The notes beneath the pieces were generated by a model. It saw only the letters and a program-made list of their open reading frames with translations. It did no database searches and had not been told where the DNA came from. Positions 53,577 through 64,000 of a stretch of 64,000 nt of DNA are shown piece after piece (within the stretch, counting starts at the first letter, position 1; each line of letters begins with the position of its first letter). The DNA is from JBBEAM01 sp942491105 (lineage in GTDB: Bacteria; Pseudomonadota; Alphaproteobacteria; Kiloniellales; DSM-21159), in NCBI GenBank assembly GCA_942491105.1, contig CALNZX010000012.1:124001-188000 (forward strand), given 5' to 3'. The translations under genes were made by a program, and so were the position numbers.

Positions 53577-54104
53577 ATGAGCGACCCCCATTCCGATAGC
53601 GCCGCCTCGCCCTGGGTAGAGCGCTTCGCCGAGCTGCTAGCGCCGGGCGGCGCGGTTCTCGACCTCGCAGCCGGGGCCGGACGCCATGCCCGGCTGCTGC
53701 ACGCGCTGGGGCACCCGGTAACCGCGGTCGACCGGGATATTTCGCGGCTGCCGAAACTTCCCCGCCTGGAGGCGGTCGAGGCCGATCTGGAGGACGGTCG
53801 GCCGTTTCCCTTCCTGGAAGAGGACTTCGCGGGCGTGGTCGTCACCAACTATCTCTACCGGCCAATCCTGCCGGACATCGTCGCCAGCCTCGGCCCGGAC
53901 GGCCTGCTGATCTACGAAACCTTCGCTCTGGGCAACGAAGCCTACGGCAAGCCGAGCAACCCGGACTTCCTGCTGCGCCCAGGCGAGCTGCTGGAGGCGG
54001 TGCGCGGTAAGCTGCGGGTGCTCGCCTACGAGGACTTGATTGTCGAGGCGCCCCGCCCGGCCGCGGTTCAGCGCATCGCCGCGCGCAACGAGATCAAGGG
54101 TTAG
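53577..54104 (+). CDS. Class I SAM-dependent methyltransferase
   Basis: The 175-residue protein has VLDLAAGAGRHARLLHALGH (SAM site, about residue 27) and a second strand VTAVDRD with the acidic residue for the ribose. Then VVTNYLYRPILPDIV and LIYETFALGNEAYGKPSNPDFLL follow, a pattern seen in small tellurite/TehB-like methyltransferases. Substrate unknown. It ends 13 bases from the convergent amidase gene. Confidence 0.75.
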   Translation: MSDPHSDSAASPWVERFAELLAPGGAVLDLAAGAGRHARLLHALGHPVTAVDRDISRLPKLPRLEAVEADLEDGRPFPFLEEDFAGVVVTNYLYRPILPDIVASLGPDGLLIYETFALGNEAYGKPSNPDFLLRPGELLEAVRGKLRVLAYEDLIVEAPRPAAVQRIAARNEIKG

Positions 54105-54117
54105 CCGAGGGCGGACC

Positions 54118-54972
54118 TCACGCCCCGGTGGCGCGAAGGCTTTCCGGAGCCTGGACGCGGTAACTGGGGGCATGGTTCCAGGCCGGGATCATGCGCCGCG
54201 CCTCGGCGACCTTCGCCGGGTCGATCTCGGCGCAGATCACGCCGACCTCCTCGCCCGCGTCGGCCAGGATTTCGCCCCAGGGCGCGACGATCAGCGAATG
54301 CCCATAGGTTTCCCGGTCCCGGGAGTGCCGGCCGCACTGCGCCGCCGCGATCACGTAACAGCCGGTCTCGATCGCCCGGGCGCGCAGCAGCACATGCCAA
54401 TGGGCCTGGCCGGTAAAACGGGTGAAGGCGGCTGGCGCCACGATGAACTCGGCGCCCGCCTGGGCGAGATCCCGATAGAGCTGGGGAAAGCGCAGATCGT
54501 AGCAGATCGTCATCCCGAGACGGCCCCAGGGCAGCGCCGCCAGAACGGCCTCGCGCCCCGGCTGGAACAGCTTGGATTCCCGGTAGCTCTGGCCGTCGGG
54601 TATCTCGACATCGAACATGTGGATCTTGTCGTAGGTCGCGGCCAAGCGCCCCTGCGGGTCGATCAGCAGCTGCCGGTTGGCCAGACGCTCGCCCTCCAGA
54701 CGGACGGTGATCGAACCGATCGAAAGCCAGACCTGCAACTCGCGCGCCAGTTCGCAAAAGGCGGCGGCGGCGGGATGCCCGTCCATCGGCGCCGCCTTGG
54801 CCAGTTGCTCGGGCTTGCGCATCTCGATCAGCGGCGTGTTCTCCGGCGTCGCGATGAACTCGGCGCCAGCGTCGCGCGCCCGCCGGATGCCCTCCACGGC
54901 CGCGGCGATCCCTTCGCCCAGATCGTCGGGGGCGTTGAGCTGCACGCAGGCGGCGCGGAAGGCGGCGGTCAC
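54118..54972 (-). CDS. Nitrilase-superfamily amidase
   Basis: The 284-residue protein starts at a GTG overlapping the glutaredoxin stop (GTGA). The catalytic triad of the CN-hydrolase fold is visible: Glu in FIATPENTPLIE (about 42), Lys in DKIHMFDVEIPDG (about 114), Cys in MTICYDLRFPQLYRDLA (about 156). Closest to the Nit/omega-amidase and deaminated-glutathione amidase branch. It would hydrolyse a small amide in the cytoplasm. Confidence 0.85.
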   Translation of the reverse strand: MTAAFRAACVQLNAPDDLGEGIAAAVEGIRRARDAGAEFIATPENTPLIEMRKPEQLAKAAPMDGHPAAAAFCELARELQVWLSIGSITVRLEGERLANRQLLIDPQGRLAATYDKIHMFDVEIPDGQSYRESKLFQPGREAVLAALPWGRLGMTICYDLRFPQLYRDLAQAGAEFIVAPAAFTRFTGQAHWHVLLRARAIETGCYVIAAAQCGRHSRDRETYGHSLIVAPWGEILADAGEEVGVICAEIDPAKVAEARRMIPAWNHAPSYRVQAPESLRATGA

Positions 54973-55235
54973 GCGGCGGGGCCCTCCAGCAGGGGGTCGA
55001 GCTTGCCCGCGGCCTCGAGGGCGTAGAGCTCGTCGCAGCCGCCGACATGAGTCTCGCCGATAAAGATCTGCGGGACCGAAGTGCGCCCGCCGGCCTTCTC
55101 GATCATCTCGCGGCGGCGCAGCGGCTCCTGCATCAGGTCGATCTCGGTATAGGGCACCGCCTTATCCTTCAGCAGGCGCTTGGCGCGCGTGCAGAAGGGG
55201 CAGAGCATGTTCGAGTAGATGGTGATATCCGCCAT
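54969..55235 (-). CDS. grxC: Glutaredoxin 3
   Basis: An 88-residue protein from ATG 55235. The redox site is CPFC (residues 12-15, NMLCPFCTRAKRLL), with GSH-binding TSVPQIFIGETHVGGCDEL (about 52). It reduces disulphides with glutathione in the cytoplasm. It is upstream of and overlaps the nitrilase gene, a common pair in alphaproteobacteria together with comF, which is upstream on the same strand. Confidence 0.93.
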   Translation of the reverse strand: MADITIYSNMLCPFCTRAKRLLKDKAVPYTEIDLMQEPLRRREMIEKAGGRTSVPQIFIGETHVGGCDELYALEAAGKLDPLLEGPAA

Positions 55236-55427
55236 GCGGAATTCCCTCTCCTTCCTTTGCGCCCTGGCAAGCCCAGCCAAGGCATGTTGCACTGCACTAC
55301 ATATAGGAACCCCGGGCGAGGTTTTTAGCACCCGGCGCACAGCTCCTACGACACCCGTGCCGCTTCGCCACGGGGCCGCTCCGACGTTAAGCTGGCGCGC
55401 CGCCTGCGCAAAAGCAAGGAGCACGCC

Positions 55428-56396
55428 ATGCCGCTTTCGACCCCTCTCACCGAACTGCTCCGCATCGAGCATCCCGTCTTGCTGGCGCCCATGGGCATGG
55501 TGTCCGGTGGCGCCCTGGCGGCGGCGGTTACCCGGGGCGGCGGCCTCGGCATGATCGGCGCCGGCTACGGCAAGGCCGAGTGGCTCGACGCCGAATTCGA
55601 CGCCGCGGGCAACGCGCGCGTCGGCGTCGGCTTCATCACCTGGAGCCTCGACAGACAGCCCGAGTTGCTGGACCTCTGCCTGGAGCGCAAGCCGGCGGCG
55701 GTGATGCTGTCCTTCGGCGATCCCACCCCCTACGTGGCCAAGATCAAACAGGCCGGCGGCAAGGTGATCTGCCAGATCCAGAATCTCCGCGACGCCAAGG
55801 CGGCGGTCCAGGCCGGAGCCGACATCATCGTCGCCCAGGGTACCGAGGCCGGCGGCCACGGCGCCAGCCGGGCGACCCTGCCGCTGGTCCCGGCCGTGGT
55901 CGACGCGGCCGGCCAGATCCCGGTGGTCGCCGCCGGCGGCATCGCCGACGGGCGCGGCGTCGCGGCGGCGCTGGCGCTGGGCGCGGCCGGAGTGCTGCTC
56001 GGCAGCTACTTCTATATTTCCGAGGAATCCCTGGTCCACCCCAGGCTCAAGCAAGCCGTGCTCTCCGCCAGCGGCGACGACGTGGTGCGCACCAAGGTCT
56101 TCGACATGGTGCGCGGCTATACCTGGCCCGAGCCCTACACCGGCGCGGCCCTGGCCAATAGCTTTCTCAAGCGCTGGCACGGCAATGAAGACGAGCTGCG
56201 CAGCCAGCTCGACAGCGAGATGCCGCGCTACGCCGAGGCCGCCGCCGAGGCCGATCCCGATACCCACGTGCTGTTCATCAGCCAGAGCGCCGATCTGCTG
56301 CGCGAGAGCAAGCCGGCGGAGGCAATGCTGGAGAAGCTGATGGCTCAGACCGCCAGCGAGCTGACCCGCCTCGCGGAGCTGGCCAAAGGGCTCTAG
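55428..56396 (+). CDS. Nitronate monooxygenase family flavoprotein
   Basis: A 322-residue FMN-binding TIM barrel: HPVLLAPMGMVSGGALAAAVT at the start, ADIIVAQGTEAGGHGASRAT (about 130, catalytic-region His), PVVAAGGIADGRGVAAALALGA (about 166) and VLLGSYFYISEES for the phosphate. It oxidises alkyl nitronates, or acts on 2-nitropropane-like compounds, with O2. It stands between comF and grxC on the opposite strand; its stop overlaps that of comF. Confidence 0.85.
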   Translation: MPLSTPLTELLRIEHPVLLAPMGMVSGGALAAAVTRGGGLGMIGAGYGKAEWLDAEFDAAGNARVGVGFITWSLDRQPELLDLCLERKPAAVMLSFGDPTPYVAKIKQAGGKVICQIQNLRDAKAAVQAGADIIVAQGTEAGGHGASRATLPLVPAVVDAAGQIPVVAAGGIADGRGVAAALALGAAGVLLGSYFYISEESLVHPRLKQAVLSASGDDVVRTKVFDMVRGYTWPEPYTGAALANSFLKRWHGNEDELRSQLDSEMPRYAEAAAEADPDTHVLFISQSADLLRESKPAEAMLEKLMAQTASELTRLAELAKGL

Positions 56397-57145
56397 CGGC
56401 GCAGCACCCGGCCCAGGGTCAAGGCGTCCACGCGGGCCGCGCCGCCGCGCAGCAGAGTCCTGGCGCAGGCTTCCAAGGTCGCGCCGGTGGTCATGACATC
56501 GTCGATCAGCAGCACCCGCCTGCCGGACAGCGCCGTCTTGTGCCGCGGCGTCACGGCGAAGGCGCCGGCGACGTTCTTGCGCCGCTCGGCCCGGCTCAGG
56601 CGGCCTTGCGAGGGTGTGTGGCGGCGGCGCAGCAGCAGGTCGGCGATCACCGGCTTGGCGCGCGCCCGGCCCAGGGCCAGGGCAAGCAGCGCCGATTGAT
56701 TGTAACGCCGCTCGAACAGGCGGCGGCGATGCAGCGGCACCGGCGCCAGCCAGTCGGCCTCCTCCAGCAGCTCCGCCCCGGCCCGGCCCATCCAGGCGGC
56801 GAAGGCGGGCGCGGCCTCGGTGCGGTCGGCATGCTTGAAACGCAGCAGCATGGCCTTGCTGGAATCGTCGTAGCGCAGGGCCGCCCGAGCACGGCCATAG
56901 GACGGGCGCTCGGCGAGGCAGCCGCCGCAGAGCGCCTCCGCCCCCTGATCGAACTCGAACGGCAGGCCGCAGACGGCGCAAAGCGGCGGCGCCAGCCAAT
57001 CGAGATCGCTCCAGCAGCCGACGCAGAGGGTACCCGGCGCCTCCACCGTCGCGCCGCAGGCCAGACAGCGCGGCGGCAGCACCGCATCGACCAGGCGCCG
57101 CAGACTCCCGCGCAGCGGCGGGCCAAGGGGTAGGCTCATCGGCAT
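56393..57145 (-). CDS. ComF-family phosphoribosyltransferase-like protein
   Basis: The ATG at 57145 follows GAGGAG by nine bases. The 250-residue product has two Cys pairs that likely bind zinc (PPRCLACGATVEAPGTLCVGC near residue 27 split as CLAC and CVGC; also CAVCG and CGGC) and the PRPP-type site VLLIDDVMTTGATLEAC (about 212). ComF proteins are linked to DNA uptake in naturally competent species, but in this class the gene is general and next to grxC; its role is not known. Confidence 0.88.
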   Translation of the reverse strand: MPMSLPLGPPLRGSLRRLVDAVLPPRCLACGATVEAPGTLCVGCWSDLDWLAPPLCAVCGLPFEFDQGAEALCGGCLAERPSYGRARAALRYDDSSKAMLLRFKHADRTEAAPAFAAWMGRAGAELLEEADWLAPVPLHRRRLFERRYNQSALLALALGRARAKPVIADLLLRRRHTPSQGRLSRAERRKNVAGAFAVTPRHKTALSGRRVLLIDDVMTTGATLEACARTLLRGGAARVDALTLGRVLRR

Positions 57146-57226
57146 CGTCCGATGCTCCTCCGCGTGGCGGACAGCGTCAATCGAGGAGTCTTTGCCTCCG
57201 GCGCCTGCCTGCCGCATATAAGAGGC

Positions 57227-58147
57227 ATGGAAGCCCCGCAACCGATCTTCGACCGCAGCGCGCTCCGCGCCCACCGTGCCCGCGCCGCCACTGCCTGGGA
57301 CGGCCCGGATTTCCTGGTGCGCGAAGCGGCCGAGCGGCTGGCGGATCGCCTGCCGGACATCAAGCGCGACTTCCCGCTGGCGCTCGATCTGGGCTGCCAT
57401 GCCGGCGAGCTGAGCCGGGCACTGGCCGGGCGCGGCGGGATCGAGACCTTGATCCACTGCGACCCGGCGCAGGGATTCGCCACCAAAGCCGCCGAAGCGG
57501 GTCCGGCGGTCGTGGCCGAGGAAGACCTGCTGCCCTTCGCCGCCGGCCGCTTCGACCTGGTGCTCTCGGCGCTGTCGCTGCACTGGGTCAACGATCTGCC
57601 GGGCGCGCTGCTGCAGGTCCGCCAGATTTTGAAGCCGGACGGCCTGTTGCTGGCCAGCCTGCTCGGCGGCGACACGCTCTGGGAACTGCGGCGCAGCCTG
57701 ATGCGCGCCGAGGACGAGCTGAGCGGCGGCGCCAGCCCCAGGGTCTCGCCCTTCGTCGAGCTGCGCGACGCCGCCGGGCTATTGCAGCGCGCCGGCTTCG
57801 CCCTGCCGGTCGCCGATGTGGACAGGATCACCGTCAGCTACCCCGATCCCCTGGCGCTGCTGCGCGAGCTGCGGGCCATGGGCGAAAGCAATGCCCTCGC
57901 CGCACGGCCGCGCGGCGTGCCGCCCCGCGACCTGCTGCCGCGCGCCGCTGCGCTCTATATGGAGGAGTTCGCCGGGGAGGACGGACGCATTCCAGCGACC
58001 TTCGAACTGATCACCCTGACCGCCTGGAGCCCGCACGACTCCCAGCAGCAGCCCCTGCGCCCCGGCAGCGCCGAAGCGCGCCTGGCCGAAGCTCTCGGCA
58101 CCGAGGAAAAACCGGCGGGGGACAAGGCGAGCCCGAAGAAGAGCTAA
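57227..58147 (+). CDS. SAM-dependent methyltransferase, NDUFAF5/BioC-like
   Basis: The 306-residue protein from ATG 57227 opens IFDRSALRAHRARAATAW, typical of the alphaproteobacterial relatives of NDUFAF5. SAM motif LALDLGCHAGELSRALAG (about 51) and DLVLSALSLHWVNDLPGAL (about 108) follow. NDUFAF5 hydroxylates a complex I subunit in mitochondria; the bacterial form may act on respiratory complex I or in biotin synthesis. It is divergent from comF and converges with mutT. Confidence 0.75.
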   Translation: MEAPQPIFDRSALRAHRARAATAWDGPDFLVREAAERLADRLPDIKRDFPLALDLGCHAGELSRALAGRGGIETLIHCDPAQGFATKAAEAGPAVVAEEDLLPFAAGRFDLVLSALSLHWVNDLPGALLQVRQILKPDGLLLASLLGGDTLWELRRSLMRAEDELSGGASPRVSPFVELRDAAGLLQRAGFALPVADVDRITVSYPDPLALLRELRAMGESNALAARPRGVPPRDLLPRAAALYMEEFAGEDGRIPATFELITLTAWSPHDSQQQPLRPGSAEARLAEALGTEEKPAGDKASPKKS

Positions 58148-58599
58148 AGCAGATCCCGCAGAATCGCGATCAGCGGCTCGTCGGCGGGCGGCATTTCGTA
58201 GTCGGCGAGGCGCGCCGGGCGGACCCAGGCGACCTCCTGGCCTTCCCGGGGATCGATCCGGCCCTTCCAGACCCGGCAGGCATAGAGCGGCATCAGCAGA
58301 TGGAAATCCGCGTAGGCGTGGGAGGCGAAGGCGATGGCCGCCAGGCAGCTCTCCCGCGTGTCGATGCCGAGCTCTTCCTCCAGCTCCCGGACCAGCGCCG
58401 CCTCGGGCGTTTCGCCGTCCTGGACCTTGCCGCCGGGGAACTCCCAGAGACCGGCCATGGACTTGCCCTCGGGGCGCTGCGCCAGCAGCACCCGGCCATC
58501 GGCATCGACCAGCGCGGCGGCGGCCACCAGTACGATCGGCTTGGCGGCGGCGGCCTGACGTTCGCCCGCCTGCCAACAGCCAGAGGAGGTGTCGTTCAT
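58144..58599 (-). CDS. mutT: Nudix hydrolase (MutT type)
   Basis: A 151-residue protein with the Nudix box GGKVQDGETPEAALVREL then EEELGI (about residues 56-78), and the upstream GLWEFPG motif of MutT. It hydrolyses 8-oxo-dGTP to keep the nucleotide pool clean. It follows argJ closely on the same strand (argJ stop at 58604 and mutT start at 58599), a frequent alphaproteobacterial pair. Confidence 0.88.
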   Translation of the reverse strand: MNDTSSGCWQAGERQAAAAKPIVLVAAAALVDADGRVLLAQRPEGKSMAGLWEFPGGKVQDGETPEAALVRELEEELGIDTRESCLAAIAFASHAYADFHLLMPLYACRVWKGRIDPREGQEVAWVRPARLADYEMPPADEPLIAILRDLL

Positions 58600-58603
58600 G
58601 GGG

Positions 58604-59848
58604 TTAGCTGCGGTAATCGCCGTTGATGGCGATGTAGCCGTGGGTCAGATCGCAGGTCCAGATCGTCGCCCGGCTCCGGCCGACGCCGAGATCGACGCCG
58701 ATCTCGATCTCCTGGCCCTTCATATGGGCGGCAACCGGCGCCTCGTCATAATCCGGACGGCGCGCGCCGTTTTCCGTCAGGCGGATGCCGCCGATAGAGA
58801 CCGCGAGCTTGCTCTGCTCCTGCGGCTCGCCGGACTTGCCGACCGCCATGACGATGCGGCCCCAGTTGGCGTCCTCGCCGGCGATCGCGGTCTTGACCAG
58901 CGGCGAGTTGGCGATAGCCCGGCCGATCCGGCGCGCCGAGTCCGTGGTCTTGGCGCCGCTGACATGAATGGTGACGAACTTGCTGGCGCCCTCGCCGTCG
59001 CGCGCCACCTGCTGCGCCAGCTCGATCAGCAGATCCTCTAGCGCGGCGCGGAACTCCTGCAGGTTCTTGTCGGAGGCCTTGGCGACGCGCGGATGCCTGG
59101 CCTGTCCCGTGGCCGCCAGGATCAGGCTGTCGCTGGTCGAGGTATCGCCGTCCACGGTCATGCAGTTGAAGGAGCGCTCGGTGCCGCGCTTGAGCATCGC
59201 CTGCAGCGCGGCCGCCGGGATCTTGGCGTCGGTGGCGACGAAGGCCAGCATGGTCGCCATATCCGGCTCGATCATGCCGGAGCCCTTGGCGATGCCGTTG
59301 ATCGTCACCTCGGCCTTGCCGATCCGCGCCTTGCGGGTCGCCAGCTTGGGAAAGGTGTCGGTGGTCATGATCGCCTCGGCCGCCGCGCGCCAGGCATCGG
59401 CCTTGAGCGACTTGGTCAGACCAGGCAGACCGCCGACGATCCTGCCGACCGGCAGGGGTTCGCCGATCACCCCGGTCGAGGCGAGAAAGACCTCCCGCGC
59501 CTTGCAGCCGAGCAGCTGGGCCGTGGCGGTCGCCGTGGCGTCGGCGGCGTGCCAGCCGGCCTCGCCGGTGAAAACGTTGGCGTTGCCGGCGTTGACCACG
59601 ATGGCGCGGCCGCGTGGGGCCTTTTGCGCTTTGAGCGCCTCGCGGCACCAGCGCACCGCCGGGCCCGCGGTCTGCGAGCGGGTGAATACCCCGGCCACCG
59701 CCGTGCCCGGAGCGAGCTCCATCAACAGGACGTCCTTGCGCCCCTTGTACTTGATCCCGCAGGCCCGCGCCGCGAGACGCACGCCGGGCAGCGCGGGCAG
59801 CTTCTGAAAGCGGCGGGGCGCCAGCGGCGATGTCTTCAGCTTCGGCAT
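58604..59848 (-). CDS. argJ: Glutamate N-acetyltransferase/amino-acid acetyltransferase
   Basis: The 414-residue protein has the ArgJ opening GVRLAARACGIKYKGRKDVLL, STGVIGEPLP (about 124), and the self-cleavage site at the T of MATMLAFV (about 198-205). SFNCMTVDGDTSTSD is also conserved. It transfers the acetyl group from N-acetylornithine to glutamate in the cyclic arginine pathway. Upstream is the isomerase gene on the same strand. Confidence 0.97.
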   Translation of the reverse strand: MPKLKTSPLAPRRFQKLPALPGVRLAARACGIKYKGRKDVLLMELAPGTAVAGVFTRSQTAGPAVRWCREALKAQKAPRGRAIVVNAGNANVFTGEAGWHAADATATATAQLLGCKAREVFLASTGVIGEPLPVGRIVGGLPGLTKSLKADAWRAAAEAIMTTDTFPKLATRKARIGKAEVTINGIAKGSGMIEPDMATMLAFVATDAKIPAAALQAMLKRGTERSFNCMTVDGDTSTSDSLILAATGQARHPRVAKASDKNLQEFRAALEDLLIELAQQVARDGEGASKFVTIHVSGAKTTDSARRIGRAIANSPLVKTAIAGEDANWGRIVMAVGKSGEPQEQSKLAVSIGGIRLTENGARRPDYDEAPVAAHMKGQEIEIGVDLGVGRSRATIWTCDLTHGYIAINGDYRS

Positions 59849-59890
59849 CCGGCTCCCCTTAACCCGCTTTCGCCCCTCGGTGCAGACGCC

Positions 59891-60802
59891 CTACTGCGCG
59901 GCGCCGTCCTCGGTGGTGGCGCCCTCTTCCTCGGCCTTCGGCAGCAGGATTTCGACCTCGTTGTTCTCGCGCAGGCCGGCAAGGTAGTCCTCGACCACCT
60001 GGCGCGAGAGCTGATCGACCAGCTGCTCTTCCATTTCCTCGAAGGCCGGCGGGCTCTGCTCGCGGCGGTCCTCGACCTTGATCACGTGCCAGCCGAACTG
60101 GGTCTCGACCGGCTCCTTGGTGTAATCGCCAACCTCCAGGGCGAAGGCCGCCTCGGAGAAGGGCGGAACCATCTGTCCGGCGGTGAAGTAGCCGAGGTCG
60201 CCCCCGCTCTCCCCGGTCGGGCCGATGGAGAATTCCTTGGCCAGCTCGGCGAAATCGGCGCCCTCGTCAAGCTGCGCGATGGCGGCCTCGGCGCCTGCCT
60301 TGTCTTCGCCTTCGAACAGGATGTGCCGGGCGCGGATCTCCGCCTGCGGAGGATTGTTCTCCAGATAGGTCGCGTAGGCCTCTTGGACCTTGTCGTCGCT
60401 GACCCCATCCTCGATCAAGTTGGCGAGCAAGACCTCGCGCATGATGTCGGCCTTCAGCTCCTCGAGCCGGGCCTGCACCTCATCGTCGTCGGCCAAGCCT
60501 TCATCGACCGCGGCTTTGTCGAGCAGCTTGAAGTCGACCAGACGCTCGACCAGGGCCGGAAAGATCAGCTCGAGCTGGGCCTGATACTGCGGCGGCAGCT
60601 GCGCGGCGGAGGCCATCACCTCGGAGCGGAAAATTTCTTCGCCGTTGACGATGGCGACCACAGGGTCCTGCTGCGCGGCGTCGCCGTCGTCCGACGTCGT
60701 CTGGTTCTCGTCCTGGGCAGTGGCGGTCAGCGGCAACAGGGCCGCGCCCGCGAGCAGTCCCGCGAGGATCAGGGCCAGGCCCCAGGGCTTCGACTTCATC
60801 AT
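59891..60802 (-). CDS. Peptidyl-prolyl cis-trans isomerase, parvulin type
   Basis: The 303-residue protein starts at ATG 60802 (or the next codon, 60799, with better spacing to AAGGAG). Signal peptide about 1-29; N-terminal SurA-like helices (VVAIVNGEEIFRSEV); parvulin domain at about 153-250 (IRARHILFEGEDKAGAEAAI, FSIGPTGESGGDLGYFTAGQMVP). The C-terminus is acidic. It helps fold proteins in the periplasm after export. Divergent from secA, which suggests shared secretion-related control. Confidence 0.88.
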   Translation of the reverse strand: MMKSKPWGLALILAGLLAGAALLPLTATAQDENQTTSDDGDAAQQDPVVAIVNGEEIFRSEVMASAAQLPPQYQAQLELIFPALVERLVDFKLLDKAAVDEGLADDDEVQARLEELKADIMREVLLANLIEDGVSDDKVQEAYATYLENNPPQAEIRARHILFEGEDKAGAEAAIAQLDEGADFAELAKEFSIGPTGESGGDLGYFTAGQMVPPFSEAAFALEVGDYTKEPVETQFGWHVIKVEDRREQSPPAFEEMEEQLVDQLSRQVVEDYLAGLRENNEVEILLPKAEEEGATTEDGAAQ

Positions 60803-60981
60803 GGTGCTCCTTCGCCCGGCCTGCGGGCAGCTTTCGGAAAATTCAGCAGCAGGCATCATGCAGATCACTGCCCGCGATACAAGAGCGGCCTTTCCTGCAG
60901 GGCAAAAACGGCATCCCTGTGGCAGGCGGAATTTTAGCTGGCGCGCGGCCCGTCTAGCCGGTGTCTCCTGGCCTGCCAACG

Positions 60982-61010
60982 TTGACAGAGGCGACCCGCG
61001 GGCATATGTA
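60982..61010 (+). promoter_or_regulatory. Likely sigma-70 promoter of secA
   Basis: A perfect TTGACA and TATGTA are separated by exactly 17 bases; the predicted start leaves about 68 bases to the secA ATG. The -10 matches four of six bases. Confidence 0.6.
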
Positions 61011-61084
61011 GCGAAGCACTTGCCGCTATGCCCGTTGCGCAGGCTTTCGCGCTGGCCTGGTGGCCGCGCCATTTGAGGAATTCC

Positions 61085-63880
<2,796 letters not shown>

Positions 63881-63918
63881 CCGGCGGCCGGATTCGACGC
63901 CGGGACGCGGTCTAGAGC

Positions 63919-64000
63919 GTGCTGTACTTTCTGTTCTTCTGGATCATCCCGGCGATCGCCGCCTATGTGCTGTTCTACAAATACGGGCATGTCCTCGCCC
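63919..64000 (+). CDS. Partial membrane protein at the right edge
   Basis: From GTG 63919 the frame is open to the window edge: VLYFLFFWIIPAIAAYVLFY is a membrane helix, then KYGHVLA. It starts 38 bases after secA. Only 27 residues are visible, too few to name a family. Confidence 0.4.
   Translation, partial: MLYFLFFWIIPAIAAYVLFYKYGHVLA

Noticed and set aside
54969..56999. A 676-codon minus-strand frame running into grxC
   Set aside because: Only the last 88 codons (glutaredoxin) are meaningful; upstream it reads against the nitronate monooxygenase gene and across comF out of frame.

Overview
The window is GC-rich alphaproteobacterial DNA. The support is an rrn operon of alphaproteobacterial type (16S, tRNA-Ile, tRNA-Ala, 23S, 5S, all on the minus strand), an initiator tRNA with an A-U pair in its anticodon stem, and the gene order prmC-prfA-hisS-ispG-rodZ-ptsP-lysC next to ubiG and clpB. 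The right part (about 30.9-64 kb) reads like ordinary core chromosome of a Rhodospirillales-like bacterium. The left part (1-24.6 kb) has a methylotroph/alcohol-oxidiser character: PQQ alcohol dehydrogenase with c-type cytochromes and an MxaJ-like protein, a fused haem-copper oxidase, copper proteins, and a formaldehyde-activating-enzyme homologue. The two parts meet at the rrn operon, so an assembly join through the rRNA repeat has to be considered.

Layout. 1-385: partial YqhA-like membrane protein. 501-10136: two divergent operons. The minus one carries cytochrome c, PQQ dehydrogenase, cytochrome c, a frameshifted oxidase subunit II with a fused cytochrome domain, cytochrome c and an MxaJ-like protein. 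The plus one carries a subunit-II membrane anchor, fused oxidase subunits I+III, a small membrane protein and CtaG. Together they could form a complete chain from alcohol to oxygen. 10124-13679: ZIP-like transporter, secreted-repeat protein, a frameshifted TIGR02587-like membrane protein and a cytochrome b561-like protein. 13816-13892: tRNA-fMet. 14089-17714: envelope glycan/lipid A cluster (PAP2 phosphatase, LAB_N protein, GT2 and a divergent frameshifted ArnT-like transferase). 17718-24603: PCuAC copper chaperone, L,D-transpeptidase, OprB-type porin, multicopper oxidase, SleB-type hydrolase and Fae homologue.

24686-30661: rrn operon with recognisable promoter, processing stems and a downstream terminator. 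30954-49698: M23 peptidase, TPR/2OG oxygenase, clpB with a heat-shock-type promoter, DUF547, MOSC, DUF4167, then prmC, prfA, hisS, a sulfotransferase-like gene, ispG, rodZ-like, ptsP and lysC. 49833-52995: ubiG, an XRE regulator, and a LysR-headed regulator plus an acyltransferase-like protein with a long palindrome over the promoter; this is the least familiar part of the right half. 53120-64000: DUF1178, methyltransferases, nitrilase-family amidase, glutaredoxin, nitronate monooxygenase, ComF, Nudix/MutT, ArgJ, peptidyl-prolyl isomerase, SecA and a partial membrane protein.

Three genes in the first 17 kb carry clear single-base frameshifts and a fourth is suspected at 11.4 kb. I see none among about thirty genes to the right of the rrn operon. 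All calls rest on reading the sequence and recalled family features; no database search was run.
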